A stretch of 49,580 nt of DNA from Granulicella sp. L46 (lineage in GTDB: Bacteria > Acidobacteriota > Terriglobia > Terriglobales > Acidobacteriaceae): contig NZ_LMUT01000018.1 in NCBI RefSeq assembly GCF_009765785.1, positions 27,658 to 77,237 of the forward strand, written 5' to 3'. Within the stretch, counting starts at the first letter, position 1. Every line of letters starts with the position of its first letter. The position numbers and the translations under genes were made by a program. Shown piece after piece: positions 19,327-27,785 of the stretch. The notes beneath the pieces are model-generated. The model made no database searches. It saw only the letters and a list, made by a program, of their open reading frames with translations, and was not told the DNA's origin.

Positions 19327-19369
19327 CTCAAGGCGAAGAGTCCGGGTTCGAGCCCCGGTAACGCTACCA
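19325..19369 (+). mobile_element. 3' half of a tRNA-Glu(CTC) gene, attR of the element
   Basis: From 19325 the sequence reads as a tRNA from the anticodon loop to the CCA end: loop CTCTCAA (anticodon CTC), 3' stem GGCGA, variable AGAGT, T arm CCGGG-TTCGAGC-CCCGG, acceptor TAACGCT, discriminator A and CCA at 19367-19369. No D arm or 5' acceptor strand precedes it; the upstream bases are the inverted repeat instead. This is the 3' fragment left by integration into a tRNA gene and marks the right end of the element. The intact gene should lie at the left end. Confidence 0.75.
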
Positions 19370-19516
19370 AATAATCCCCCAAAATGAATAGTTTGCATAG
19401 TTCCCAAAAAGCTTGCAAGATGCCTGGAGGCTAGATGGTCCCATCCCGTTTCGTCTCCCCATCGATTGCGTGCTAGTGTTTGTCATTGCAATTTATCTAG
19501 CTCTTACCGGCACGAG

Positions 19517-19972
19517 ATGGAGCAAGCCACCGTGGAAAAGATCGACAGGTTTGTCGAAAATCAGATTTCGGGAATTCAGAAGGGCGTCATCATTGCACTG
19601 GCGGCCATGCTGGGTGTTGTCGTGATCCTTTCCACCCTCCATTTGGCCCTGCTGGTTTGGGAGCAGTTTTGGGCTCCCCCTCGCTTTCTTATCCCGGTCC
19701 AAGGCCTTCTCGAGATCTTCGGATACTTTCTGCTCGTTCTCATCGGAGTTGAGCTGCTGGAAACGCTCAAAGCCTACATGATCAAGGACGTCATTCACGT
19801 GCGAGTCGTGATCGAAGTAGCTCTCATCGCGATGGCCCGCAAGGTGATTGTTGAAGAGCCGAATAACGTATCAAGCCTGACCCTCTTCGGAATTGCGGCG
19901 CTCATTCTCTCTCTCGGCATTGCGTATTACTTTGAGAGGCAAGGCAAACGGGAAGTCACTCCCACCCCCTGA
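19517..19972 (+). CDS. PsiE-family phosphate-starvation-inducible membrane protein
   Basis: 151 residues from ATG 19517; the frame is open upstream from a TTG at 19466 but that part is not protein-like. Four membrane segments are visible: GVIIALAAMLGVVVILSTLH, the region around LLEIFGYFLLVLIGVELL, VVIEVALIAMARKVIVE, and LTLFGIAALILSLGIAYYF. The motif GYFLLVLIGVELLETLKAY followed by HVRVVIEVALIAMARKVI is typical of PsiE/YpfJ-like proteins. Exact role unknown; PsiE is induced by phosphate starvation in E. coli. First host gene to the right of attR, facing the convergent GH78 gene 50 bases away. Confidence 0.75.
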   Translation: MEQATVEKIDRFVENQISGIQKGVIIALAAMLGVVVILSTLHLALLVWEQFWAPPRFLIPVQGLLEIFGYFLLVLIGVELLETLKAYMIKDVIHVRVVIEVALIAMARKVIVEEPNNVSSLTLFGIAALILSLGIAYYFERQGKREVTPTP

Positions 19973-20022
19973 GCCCTCACTTTGTGCTGGCTGCTTATTC
20001 GCAACCAGCCATCAGTTGCACC

Positions 20023-23000
20023 CTATTGCACCGTATACGTGTGCGTTCCGCTCCCGATCGTCTCCGCCTTCTGCCCCGGTAGCTCAATGGTCGCCGTAGT
20101 ATTTCCCGGAATCGTCACCGTAAAGCGATGCTCGCTCTGCTTCCAGTCCGACACAACCGTGCCATACGCCGAGTCATACTCGACATGCAGCGCAGGCAGC
20201 GCCGCATCGAAGTGCGGACGAATCGTCAGGTGATGGAATCCCGGCCCGCCCGCATCCGTATCAATCCCTGCCGCCCGCCGATACACCCACGCCATCACTG
20301 ACCCGAACGCGTAGTGGTTATACGAGTTCATACTCGGATCCCCCGTGTCGCCGTTCCACCGCTCCCACCACGTCGTCGCGTCCTTTTTCACCATGTATCC
20401 CCACGAAGGATAGGTGTCCGACAGCAACAACTTAAACGCCAGGTCCGTCCGCTGATTCTCATCCAGCACAAATAGAAGAAACGGCGTTCCCAGAAATCCC
20501 GTCGTCAAATGATCGCCATGTGCGTGAATATTTTTCGTCAAGCGATCCACCATGCTCGCACGCAGGGAAGCCGGCGCAATGCCAGTAAACAGCGTCGCCA
20601 AATACCCGGTCTGCGTCTCACCGGCAACGCTGCCGTCCTCCTTCACAAACGCCGCGCGATACGCAGCAGCAATGTGTTCATACTGTTGCCGATACTTCTC
20701 CGCCTCCTCTGGACGATGCAGCGCCGTGGCCATCTCCGCCATCTCCCGAGTCACCAGCGCCCAGTACGCCGTATCAATCAGCGCACTCGGCGTGTGCTGG
20801 TCCGGCGCTAGCCAATCGCTGTAATCGTTCCCAACCGCCTTGTGCCGAATCCAGTCAGGATTGTTGCTCGCAATAAACTCCATCCACCGTTGCATCGCCG
20901 GCCATGCATGTTCCGCCACGCGGATGTCACCGTACTGCAGCCACGCGGCATAGGGAATGAAGATCCCCGCGTCGCCCCATCCAGGCGCGCCCGGCCCCGG
21001 ACCCAGCACGTTCGGCGACACGTCCGTAAATGCTCCTTCGGCAGTCTGCGCGTCCACCACATCGTCCATGAACTTGTGCGTGAACGCGTCAATATCGAAG
21101 TTGTACGATCCCGTGCGCCAGAACACGCCAGCATCGCCCATCCATCCCAGCCGCTCATCACGCTGCGGACAGTCCGTAGGAATCGACACAAAGTTCCCGC
21201 GCTGCCCCCACGTCCCCAACTGGTTCATCTTGTTCAGCGTTGCGCTGGAGCTCATGAGCCGGACGGTCGGCGGCTCTTGCAGACTGTTGTACACCAGGCC
21301 GTCAACGGTCGAGACCGTCGGCGGCGCAGCAGGCTCGCCACCCAAATACGAAATCTCAACATACCGAAATCCATGAAACGTAAACGCAGGCGTCCAGGTC
21401 TCTTCACCATTCCCCGAAAGAACATACGTGTCGGTAGCATCGGCATTGCGAAGATTCGTCGTGTAAATGCTCCCGTCCGGATTGAGCCGTTCCGCATAAC
21501 GCAGCTTCACCACCAACCCACGCGGCCCGCGGACATGCAGGCGCACGTTTCCCACCATGTTTTGCCCCATATCAAATACAGCAGGATGCGCGGCGTTTGC
21601 CGGATTGATCGCAATTGGATGAACAGTCAGCGTAGTGTGTATCGGAAGATCCGCCTGTGCTGTCACCATCATGGCGCTATCCGGCGGAGTCCCCACCACG
21701 GCAGGCGTCCATCGAGAAGCATCAAAGTGCGGCGCACTCCATCCAGCTTTCTCCAGCCGCGCATCGTACGACTCGCCCCCATAAATCTCCGCGAACGTAA
21801 CCGGCGACGACGCAGTCAGCCACGACGGATCGGTCACAATCGTCTGATGGCTGCCATCATCCATCGTCACGTCCAACTGCGCCCTCAAAAGATTCGGCCC
21901 GGGATAGTCCCTATATCCAGCCCACGTCATTGGCGAGCTGTACCAGCCGCCACCCAGCACCACCCCAATCGTGTTCTCCCCGCGCCCCAGCAGCGAAGTC
22001 ACATCATACGTCTGGTAGAGCACCCGCTTATGAAAGTCCGTCCACCCCGGGCTGAGCAAAGTTCCCGGCACCACGCGCTTGCCATCCAGAAACGCTTCAT
22101 ACGCCCCCAGCGCCGTAATACTAAGCCGAGCCGACCGCACGCTCGCCTCAATGCGAAAATCCTTACGCAGTAGCGAGGCGTCCGTAGAAACGCGATCCGG
22201 CCCCGCCACTTCACGCCGCCGATCCGTTCCCAACGCAAAGTCCGCAGAGATCGGCCCCGCAATCGCAGCAGCCTGCCAAGCCTCATCGGATCCAGCGCGC
22301 GCTTGCCACCGATCATCGCTCACAATACGCTCTTCCTCCCCGTTTGCCAGCCTCACATGAATAGACGCGGCCACAGCAGAAGGCGCAGTCTCCGTCGGCG
22401 ATCCCGCCCTTTGCGACGTAACCTTCAGCTCAATCTCGTTGTCGCCGGCATGCAGCAGCCCCGCAAGCTCCTCGCGATCAAACGCGCCCCATTCATCGTG
22501 GTGCCCCGTGACAGTTCCATTCACACGAGCGGTGAAATGTCCCCGCACCAGCACGTGGAGGCTTGCCGCCTGCGGCTTTGAATCCAGATGCAATCGGTAT
22601 CGAAACTCCGCCGGCGTCGCAGAGGGTACCCGCCTGGCATCAGCAACTGGAAGCCATATCCATCGAATCGCCTTCAATTCCTGCTCGTCCGCAGGATCAT
22701 GACGCGTAATCCAATCGGCCTTCCAGTCGCCCGCGTTCATCAACCCAGTCTCAAACCACGCCGCAGGAGAAACCGTCTCCTTTCCATGACTATCCCACAC
22801 CATCACCTTCCACACGTAACGTTGTTGAGATCGAAGCGGCGCCCCGCCATACAGAATGTCCACCGACTCCGACGATGTCACCCGCCCCGAATCCCATACC
22901 GCAGCCTTGCCCACGCGTAGGTGCTCCGCATCCGTCCCCACCAATATCTCGTACGCCGATTGCATCCAGTTCGGAGTCTTCGCATCACTCTGCCACGAGA

Positions 23001-23139
23001 ACACGGGCCGCGCCGTATCGATGCCGAGCGGATTCTCGAGCGAATTCGTCCGGAGATGAACCGGCGCCGCACAGGCACACACCGAGAACGCCAAAACAAA
23101 CACCGCAACCTTCGACATCTTGTAAAGGGATCCAATCAT
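20023..23139 (-). CDS. Secreted alpha-L-rhamnosidase (GH78)
   Basis: I use ATG 23139, because AGGATGG lies 8 bases upstream on the minus strand and the product then begins with a signal peptide ending AFSVCACA-AP. The frame extends to a TTG at 23190, and an ATG at 23118 is also possible. About 1038 residues with the GH78 layout: N-terminal Fn3-like domain (ENPLGIDTARPVFSWQ), two beta-sandwich domains (LDGKRVVPGTLLSPGWTDFH; FHGFRYVEISYLGGEPAAPP), an (alpha/alpha)6 barrel with DCPQRDERLGWMGD (candidate acid E662) and TTWWERWNGDTGDPSMNSY (candidate base E926), and a C-terminal beta domain. It releases terminal L-rhamnose from plant polysaccharides or glycosides in the periplasm or outside. Confidence 0.92.
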   Translation of the reverse strand: MIGSLYKMSKVAVFVLAFSVCACAAPVHLRTNSLENPLGIDTARPVFSWQSDAKTPNWMQSAYEILVGTDAEHLRVGKAAVWDSGRVTSSESVDILYGGAPLRSQQRYVWKVMVWDSHGKETVSPAAWFETGLMNAGDWKADWITRHDPADEQELKAIRWIWLPVADARRVPSATPAEFRYRLHLDSKPQAASLHVLVRGHFTARVNGTVTGHHDEWGAFDREELAGLLHAGDNEIELKVTSQRAGSPTETAPSAVAASIHVRLANGEEERIVSDDRWQARAGSDEAWQAAAIAGPISADFALGTDRRREVAGPDRVSTDASLLRKDFRIEASVRSARLSITALGAYEAFLDGKRVVPGTLLSPGWTDFHKRVLYQTYDVTSLLGRGENTIGVVLGGGWYSSPMTWAGYRDYPGPNLLRAQLDVTMDDGSHQTIVTDPSWLTASSPVTFAEIYGGESYDARLEKAGWSAPHFDASRWTPAVVGTPPDSAMMVTAQADLPIHTTLTVHPIAINPANAAHPAVFDMGQNMVGNVRLHVRGPRGLVVKLRYAERLNPDGSIYTTNLRNADATDTYVLSGNGEETWTPAFTFHGFRYVEISYLGGEPAAPPTVSTVDGLVYNSLQEPPTVRLMSSSATLNKMNQLGTWGQRGNFVSIPTDCPQRDERLGWMGDAGVFWRTGSYNFDIDAFTHKFMDDVVDAQTAEGAFTDVSPNVLGPGPGAPGWGDAGIFIPYAAWLQYGDIRVAEHAWPAMQRWMEFIASNNPDWIRHKAVGNDYSDWLAPDQHTPSALIDTAYWALVTREMAEMATALHRPEEAEKYRQQYEHIAAAYRAAFVKEDGSVAGETQTGYLATLFTGIAPASLRASMVDRLTKNIHAHGDHLTTGFLGTPFLLFVLDENQRTDLAFKLLLSDTYPSWGYMVKKDATTWWERWNGDTGDPSMNSYNHYAFGSVMAWVYRRAAGIDTDAGGPGFHHLTIRPHFDAALPALHVEYDSAYGTVVSDWKQSEHRFTVTIPGNTTATIELPGQKAETIGSGTHTYTVQ

Positions 23140-23288
23140 AAGTGGAGCCATCCTATCCATCAGTGCGTAGTTTCTGCAATCGAGCGACAAGCTGCAGGGA
23201 TTCGCCCATCGCCGCAGACACCGGCTCCGTCGCCATCGGCGCCCTCCACGAATTGACGCGCTCCCAACCCCTCTGCGAAACTTCGCCT

Positions 23289-24002
23289 ATGCGCTACAGC
23301 GGAAAAGTAGAGTTCGCCCACGCGCGAAAGCTTCGCAGCAGCAACACGCGCCTCTACCGCGCCGCCCACTGGCCCATCTGGATCTGGGTCTTCTTCCTCG
23401 CCCCCGGTCCTCTCACCTTCAGCCTCTTCGCCAGCGGCCTTCACCGCGGCAACCTCATCTGGCTCACACTCGTACTCATTGTCACCGGCATCGCCGCACT
23501 CCGCGGCAGCCTTCCCGGTGCCGAACCTCGCCCCTACATCCTCCGCTTCGACGAAGACAAGCCCAACCCTCTCTACCGCCGCGTCTGCTACACCTTCGCC
23601 TGGAACGCCGTCCTCAGCTTCGCCTTGCTCAACCTCGCGGGCCTCGCGGTCGCCGTCATCACCGGCACCTGGTACCTCAAGCAGATCTACCACTACGCCT
23701 ACGCGCCGCTCTGCCTCCTGATCCTCCTACTCGGAGCCCTCGGCAAGCTCCCCCGCGTCGGCCGCTCCACCCTCGGCGAGGGCACCGAGCGCCGCTACTT
23801 CTACGGCTCGGTTTGGGCTGTCACTATCGGTCAAGCCGTCCTCATGCTCCTTTGGAAGCTCCTCCCCCACACCCGCGCTGCCGACCTCATCAAGCTAGGC
23901 GTCTTCGTCTCCATCCTGGCCCTCGTAGGACTCGCCGCGCACAGCGGCAAACTCCCCCGCACCCGCCCCATCCTGCCAGGCGAATCCATGGTTGCCGACT
24001 AG
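23289..24002 (+). CDS. Multi-pass membrane protein, unknown function
   Basis: 237 residues from ATG 23289; the frame continues upstream to 23142 but that portion overlaps the 5' region of the divergent rhamnosidase. Membrane segments are visible at HWPIWIWVFFLAPGPLTFSL, NLIWLTLVLIVTGIAALRG, NAVLSFALLNLAGLAVAVIT, YAPLCLLILLLGALG, YGSVWAVTIGQAVLMLLW and LIKLGVFVSILALVGLAA. A conserved-looking cytoplasmic piece PRPYILRFDEDKPNPLYRRV lies between segments 2 and 3. I recognise no family. It lies 74 bases upstream of the molybdoenzyme gene on the same strand but may be independent. Confidence 0.7.
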   Translation: MRYSGKVEFAHARKLRSSNTRLYRAAHWPIWIWVFFLAPGPLTFSLFASGLHRGNLIWLTLVLIVTGIAALRGSLPGAEPRPYILRFDEDKPNPLYRRVCYTFAWNAVLSFALLNLAGLAVAVITGTWYLKQIYHYAYAPLCLLILLLGALGKLPRVGRSTLGEGTERRYFYGSVWAVTIGQAVLMLLWKLLPHTRAADLIKLGVFVSILALVGLAAHSGKLPRTRPILPGESMVAD

Positions 24003-24076
24003 GCGCCAGGAAATCCCGAATCGCCCATTCCCAACCCTCGAACAACTGGCGAAGATTGCCAGCCATCTAAGCCGTC

Positions 24077-27000
24077 ATGGCCTTCCAGAACCGCCTCCTG
24101 AACTCACCTCCCCCGGCAGCACCTCTTCTCAAGCTCACAATCGATGGTTCCGAGACGGAAGCACCCCAAGGCTCACTTCTGATCGATGCGATCAACCGCA
24201 CAAACACCAAAGTCCCGCAAGTCTGTTATCACCCGCAGCTCGGTCCCATCGGCACCTGCGACACCTGTATGGTCGACGTCAACGGCAATCTGACGCGCGC
24301 CTGCACCCAGGAAATCGTTCCCGGCCTCACCGTCCAAACCCAAACTAAAGCAGCCGACGCCGCCCAGCGCGAGGCCTTCGATCGCATCCTCGGTAACCAT
24401 CTCCTCTACTGCACCGTCTGCGATAACAACAATCAGAACTGCACCGTCCACAACACCACCGCAGACCTCGACGTAAAGCACCAGGCGGTCCCCTACAAGT
24501 CCAAACCCTACGAGCAGGACCGCACCAACCCTTTCTATCGCTATGATCCCGACCAATGCATCCTCTGCGGCCGCTGCGTCGAAGCTTGCCAGAACGTCCA
24601 GGTGAACGAGACCCTCACCATCGATTGGACCTCGCCGCATCCCCGGGTTCTCTGGGACGGCGGTCATGAAATCGCCGGCTCCAGCTGCGTCTCCTGCGGA
24701 CACTGCATCACCGTCTGCCCGTGCAACGCGCTGATGGAAAAGTCCATGATCGGCCGCGCCGGCTACTTCACCAGCCTCTCCCCGGAAACCCTCGACGACA
24801 TGATCGAGGTCGTCAAAGATATCGAGCCTCAGATCGGATACGGCCCCATCCTTTCGCTCTCGGAAATCGAGTCGGACATGCGCGAACTGCGCGTGAAGAA
24901 GACCAAGACAGTCTGCACCTATTGCGGCGTTGGCTGCAGCTTCGATGTCTGGACGCGCGACCGCCACATCCTCAAGATCGAACCCGGCCCCGGTCCCGCT
25001 AATGGTATCTCCACCTGCATCAAGGGGAAATTCGCCTGGGAATACATCAACTCAGAAGACCGGCTCACCAAGCCACTCATCCGCCACGGTGATCGCTTCG
25101 TCGAGTCCACATGGGAGGAAGCTCTCACCCTCATCGAGAAAAAGTTTACCGAAATTAAATCGAACTACGGCCCCGACGCTCTCGCCTTCATCTCCTCGTC
25201 CAAGTGCACCAATGAAGAAAGCTACCTCATGCAGAAGCTGGCTCGCGCCGTCGTCGGCACCAATAACATCGACAACTGTTCGCGCTATTGCCAAACCCCC
25301 GCAACCATGGGCCTTTCGCGAACGGTCAAGTATGGTGGCGACGCCGGCTCCATCGCAGATATCGAAAAGGCCGGCCTCGTCCTCATCATCGGCTCCAACA
25401 CCGCCGAGAGCCATCCTGTTCTTGCCACCCGCGTGAAGCGCTCCCACAAATTACACGGCCAGCGCCTCATCGTTGCCGACCTCCGGAAACACGAGATGGC
25501 CGAGCGCGCCGACCTCTTCATCCGCCCCAACCCCTCCACCGATCCGGTCTGGATTAACGCGGTCGCAAAATATCTCCTCGACCACAACCTCGCCAAAATG
25601 GATTTCGTCCACCAGTGGGTCAACAACTTCGACGCATACAAAGAATCTCTCGAGTCGTTCACACTCGAGTACGCGGAGGGCATCACCAACATCGCAGCCA
25701 AGGACATCGAAACCATCGCACTAGAAATCGCAAAGGCCGACGGTACCTGCATCCTCTGGGCCATGGGCGTCACCCAGCACTGCGGCGGATCCGACACCTC
25801 AACCGCCATCTCGAATCTCCTCCTGCTCTCCGGCAACTACATGCGCGAAGGTGCCGGCGCCTACCCACTCCGTGGTCATAACAACGTTCAGGGCGCAAGC
25901 GACTTCGGCTCCATGCCCAACCTCCTTCCCGGCTACCAGTCAGTCAACGACGGGGCAGTCCGCGCCAAGTTCGAAGCAGCCTGGGAAGTGACCCTGCCCG
26001 CCAGCACGGGCCTCGACAACCGCATGATGATGGATGCGATCCACAAAGGAAAACTACACAGCCTCTACATCAAGGGCGAAGACACCATCACCTCCGACGC
26101 CAACTCGAACGACGTCGAAATCGCACTCCGTAAGCTTGACTTCCTTGTCATCCAGGACGTCAATCTCTCCGTCACCGCACAGTACGCCAACGTCATTCTG
26201 CCAGCCTCTCCCTCGCTCGAAAAAGAAGGCACCTTCACCAACACGGAGCGCAGAATTCAGCGCATCTACAAAGCGCTCGAACCATTGGGTGATTCCAAAC
26301 CCGATTGGGAAATCATCCAGCTAATCGCCCAACGTCTCGGTGCCAATTGGAACTACCAACATCCCTCCGAAATCATGGACGAGGTCGCGAGCCTCACCCC
26401 GCTCTTCGCCGGCGTCAGCTACGAACGCCTCGAAGGCTACCGCTCCCTGCAATGGCCCGTCGCCAAAGATGGAAAAGATTCGCCCGTCCTCTTCCTGGAG
26501 AAGTTTCCCTTTGACGACGGCAAGGCAAAGTTCTATCCCATCGAGTGGATTGAACCCTCCGAAGGACGAACCGCCGAGTTCGACCTCCATCTCAACAACG
26601 GCCGCCTGCTCGAACACTTCGAGCAGGGAAGCATGACCTATCGCACCGCAGGGATCAAGCGCATGACGCCCCGCACCTTCGTGGAAGTCTCGCGCGAACT
26701 GGCCGAGGATCGCGGAGTCACCGACGGCAGCTACGTCCAACTCCGCTCACCGTACGGGCAGGTCAAGGTCCAGGTCTTGGTCACCGACCGCGTACACGGC
26801 AAAGAGCTCTACATGCCAATGAACTCCGTCCTGGAGCCCGTGAACAAGATGACCAGCAGTCACCTCGACCGCGCAACCCACACACCCGCCTTCAAAGAGC
26901 TATCCGTCCAGATGACTGTCTTGAACGAGCAAGGCCCCAATCCGCTACCCCGTGAAAACTTCCGCTGGGGACACCGCACTCCGCAGGAAGGTGTCGAAGT

Positions 27001-27088
27001 AGAAACGAAATGGCAGCGCGCGGACTATTACGTTCCCGGCACCAAACCTCGCGACGAGCTCGTCCAGATCAAAACAACCACAGTGTAG
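24077..27088 (+). CDS. Formate-dehydrogenase-like molybdopterin oxidoreductase (YjgC/ForC type)
   Basis: 1003 residues. Order of cofactor sites: 2Fe-2S (CYHPQLGPIGTCDTCMVDV), a His/Cys 4Fe-4S site (LLYCTVCDNNNQNC), two 4Fe-4S motifs (CILCGRCVEACQN; CVSCGHCITVCPCNALMEKS), the MoCo-domain 4Fe-4S site CTYCGVGC, and the bis-MGD domains. The Mo ligand is Cys405 in DNCSRYCQTPATMG. The next residue is Gln406, where classical formate dehydrogenases have His. Together with the DUF1641 gene 45 bases downstream this is the arrangement of Bacillus subtilis YjgC/YjgD and YrhE/YrhD (described as ForCE). No Tat signal, so probably a cytoplasmic formate oxidiser feeding the quinone pool through its partner; the substrate is inferred. 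Confidence 0.88.
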   Translation: MAFQNRLLNSPPPAAPLLKLTIDGSETEAPQGSLLIDAINRTNTKVPQVCYHPQLGPIGTCDTCMVDVNGNLTRACTQEIVPGLTVQTQTKAADAAQREAFDRILGNHLLYCTVCDNNNQNCTVHNTTADLDVKHQAVPYKSKPYEQDRTNPFYRYDPDQCILCGRCVEACQNVQVNETLTIDWTSPHPRVLWDGGHEIAGSSCVSCGHCITVCPCNALMEKSMIGRAGYFTSLSPETLDDMIEVVKDIEPQIGYGPILSLSEIESDMRELRVKKTKTVCTYCGVGCSFDVWTRDRHILKIEPGPGPANGISTCIKGKFAWEYINSEDRLTKPLIRHGDRFVESTWEEALTLIEKKFTEIKSNYGPDALAFISSSKCTNEESYLMQKLARAVVGTNNIDNCSRYCQTPATMGLSRTVKYGGDAGSIADIEKAGLVLIIGSNTAESHPVLATRVKRSHKLHGQRLIVADLRKHEMAERADLFIRPNPSTDPVWINAVAKYLLDHNLAKMDFVHQWVNNFDAYKESLESFTLEYAEGITNIAAKDIETIALEIAKADGTCILWAMGVTQHCGGSDTSTAISNLLLLSGNYMREGAGAYPLRGHNNVQGASDFGSMPNLLPGYQSVNDGAVRAKFEAAWEVTLPASTGLDNRMMMDAIHKGKLHSLYIKGEDTITSDANSNDVEIALRKLDFLVIQDVNLSVTAQYANVILPASPSLEKEGTFTNTERRIQRIYKALEPLGDSKPDWEIIQLIAQRLGANWNYQHPSEIMDEVASLTPLFAGVSYERLEGYRSLQWPVAKDGKDSPVLFLEKFPFDDGKAKFYPIEWIEPSEGRTAEFDLHLNNGRLLEHFEQGSMTYRTAGIKRMTPRTFVEVSRELAEDRGVTDGSYVQLRSPYGQVKVQVLVTDRVHGKELYMPMNSVLEPVNKMTSSHLDRATHTPAFKELSVQMTVLNEQGPNPLPRENFRWGHRTPQEGVEVETKWQRADYYVPGTKPRDELVQIKTTTV

Positions 27089-27133
27089 TCCCAGCGCGCC
27101 CCACAGCATGATTCATCGCAAGGAGACACCAGC

Positions 27134-27580
27134 ATGGCAAATCCGATTCACTTCAAGCCCAAGGTCGACCCACAAACCGAACTGCGACGGCGCCTAGAGG
27201 CTGCTCCCGAACAACATGCAGAGGCGCTATTGGTGCTCTTCGACGTAATCGAAGAGGCCCACAACCAAGGCCTGCTCGACCTGCTGCACGGAGCCGTCGG
27301 CAGTAAGAACGCCATCGCCGGGAAGCTCGCCTACTATGCCAAGCAACCCATGACCACACAAGCGCTGCGGAATCTCCTGATCCTCGGCGAACTCTTGGGA
27401 AGCTTCGATCCGACCATCCTCGCCGACACAAAAAACGAAGTCCTCGATCGACATAAAGAACCTCCGTCGCTCTGGTGCCTCTTCCGTCAAGCCATCAGCG
27501 CAGACGGCCGCCGAGGCATGGGCATGTTCCTCGCCTTTGTATGCGGAGCAGGGAAGTCGGCTCAAACCTCCGACACCTAG
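27134..27580 (+). CDS. DUF1641 protein, partner subunit of the molybdoenzyme (YjgD/ForE type)
   Basis: 148 residues from ATG 27134, with AAGGAG about 9 bases upstream. The core has LLVLFDVIEEAHNQGLLDLL, HGAVGSKNAIAGKLAYYAKQ and TQALRNLLILGELLGSFDP, the helical DUF1641 pattern. The C-terminal helix GRRGMGMFLAFVCGAGKSA could touch a membrane. Gene pairs of this kind follow FDH-like catalytic genes in Bacillus, where the DUF1641 subunit is thought to link the enzyme to the membrane and menaquinone. Same operon as the catalytic gene. Confidence 0.85.
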   Translation: MANPIHFKPKVDPQTELRRRLEAAPEQHAEALLVLFDVIEEAHNQGLLDLLHGAVGSKNAIAGKLAYYAKQPMTTQALRNLLILGELLGSFDPTILADTKNEVLDRHKEPPSLWCLFRQAISADGRRGMGMFLAFVCGAGKSAQTSDT

Positions 27581-27586
27581 CAAAGT

Positions 27587-27657
27587 GCGCGTCCCGAAAC
27601 CGGGCTAAGCATGTCGCTGCGTAACCCGAAACCCACCTAAGTCGTACAAAAACGCCC
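27587..27657 (+). repeat. Dispersed two-part intergenic repeat, copy 1
   Basis: Starts GCGCGTCCCGAAACCGGG and ends CAAAAACGCCC. It contains two similar halves, each with CCCGAAAC followed by CTAA and GTCG at like spacing. The reverse strand at 44125-44197 carries a second copy with the same start, the same halves and a similar end. Copy 1 begins 7 bases after the DUF1641 stop. Confidence 0.75.
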
Positions 27658-27707
27658 TAACACCCCAGCAAAGGAAAAGCGCCCTAGCTGGGGGCTAACC
27701 AGCTTAG

Positions 27708-27775
27708 AATGTTGGAGGTGCGGGTCGGGATCGGTCCTGGTTTAAGACTCCGCAAGACCTCTGGTTTAAAAGCGC
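27708..27775 (-). pseudogene. Decayed tRNA-Cys-like copy (3' end conserved)
   Basis: Bases 27708-27733 match 35191-35216 (the 3' end and trailer of the tRNA-Cys gene) at 25 of 26 positions, including the CCA end. Farther in, AGAGGTCT of the anticodon arm is still recognisable (about 27755-27762), but the T-stem and anticodon pairing are broken. On the minus strand it is followed by a GC hairpin (AGCCCCCAGCTAGGGCGC) and TTTT, like a tRNA terminator. It may be the outer attachment repeat of an old insertion that ended in tRNA-Cys. Confidence 0.55.
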
Positions 27776-27785
27776 TCGCATCGAT

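Larger units (their letters stand above)
12050..19369. mobile_element. Integrated mobilizable element (MobF relaxase, tyrosine integrase, tRNA-Glu attR)
   Basis: A gene set typical of an integrative mobilizable element: ribbon-helix-helix protein, membrane protein, MobF/TrwC relaxase-helicase, HTH excisionase-like protein, HigBA-like toxin-antitoxin pair and tyrosine integrase. The right end is defined by a 3' half tRNA-Glu copy at 19325-19369. No VirB-type secretion genes or complete coupling protein are in view, so it would need a helper to move. The left end given here is only the first mobilization gene; since an intact tRNA-Glu is not found to the left in the window, the element may be larger and include the accessory genes before 12 kb. 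Confidence 0.7.

Noticed and set aside
20842..22173. 443-residue plus-strand frame opposite the rhamnosidase
   Set aside because: Arg/His/Pro-rich and antisense to GH78 motifs that are clearly coding.
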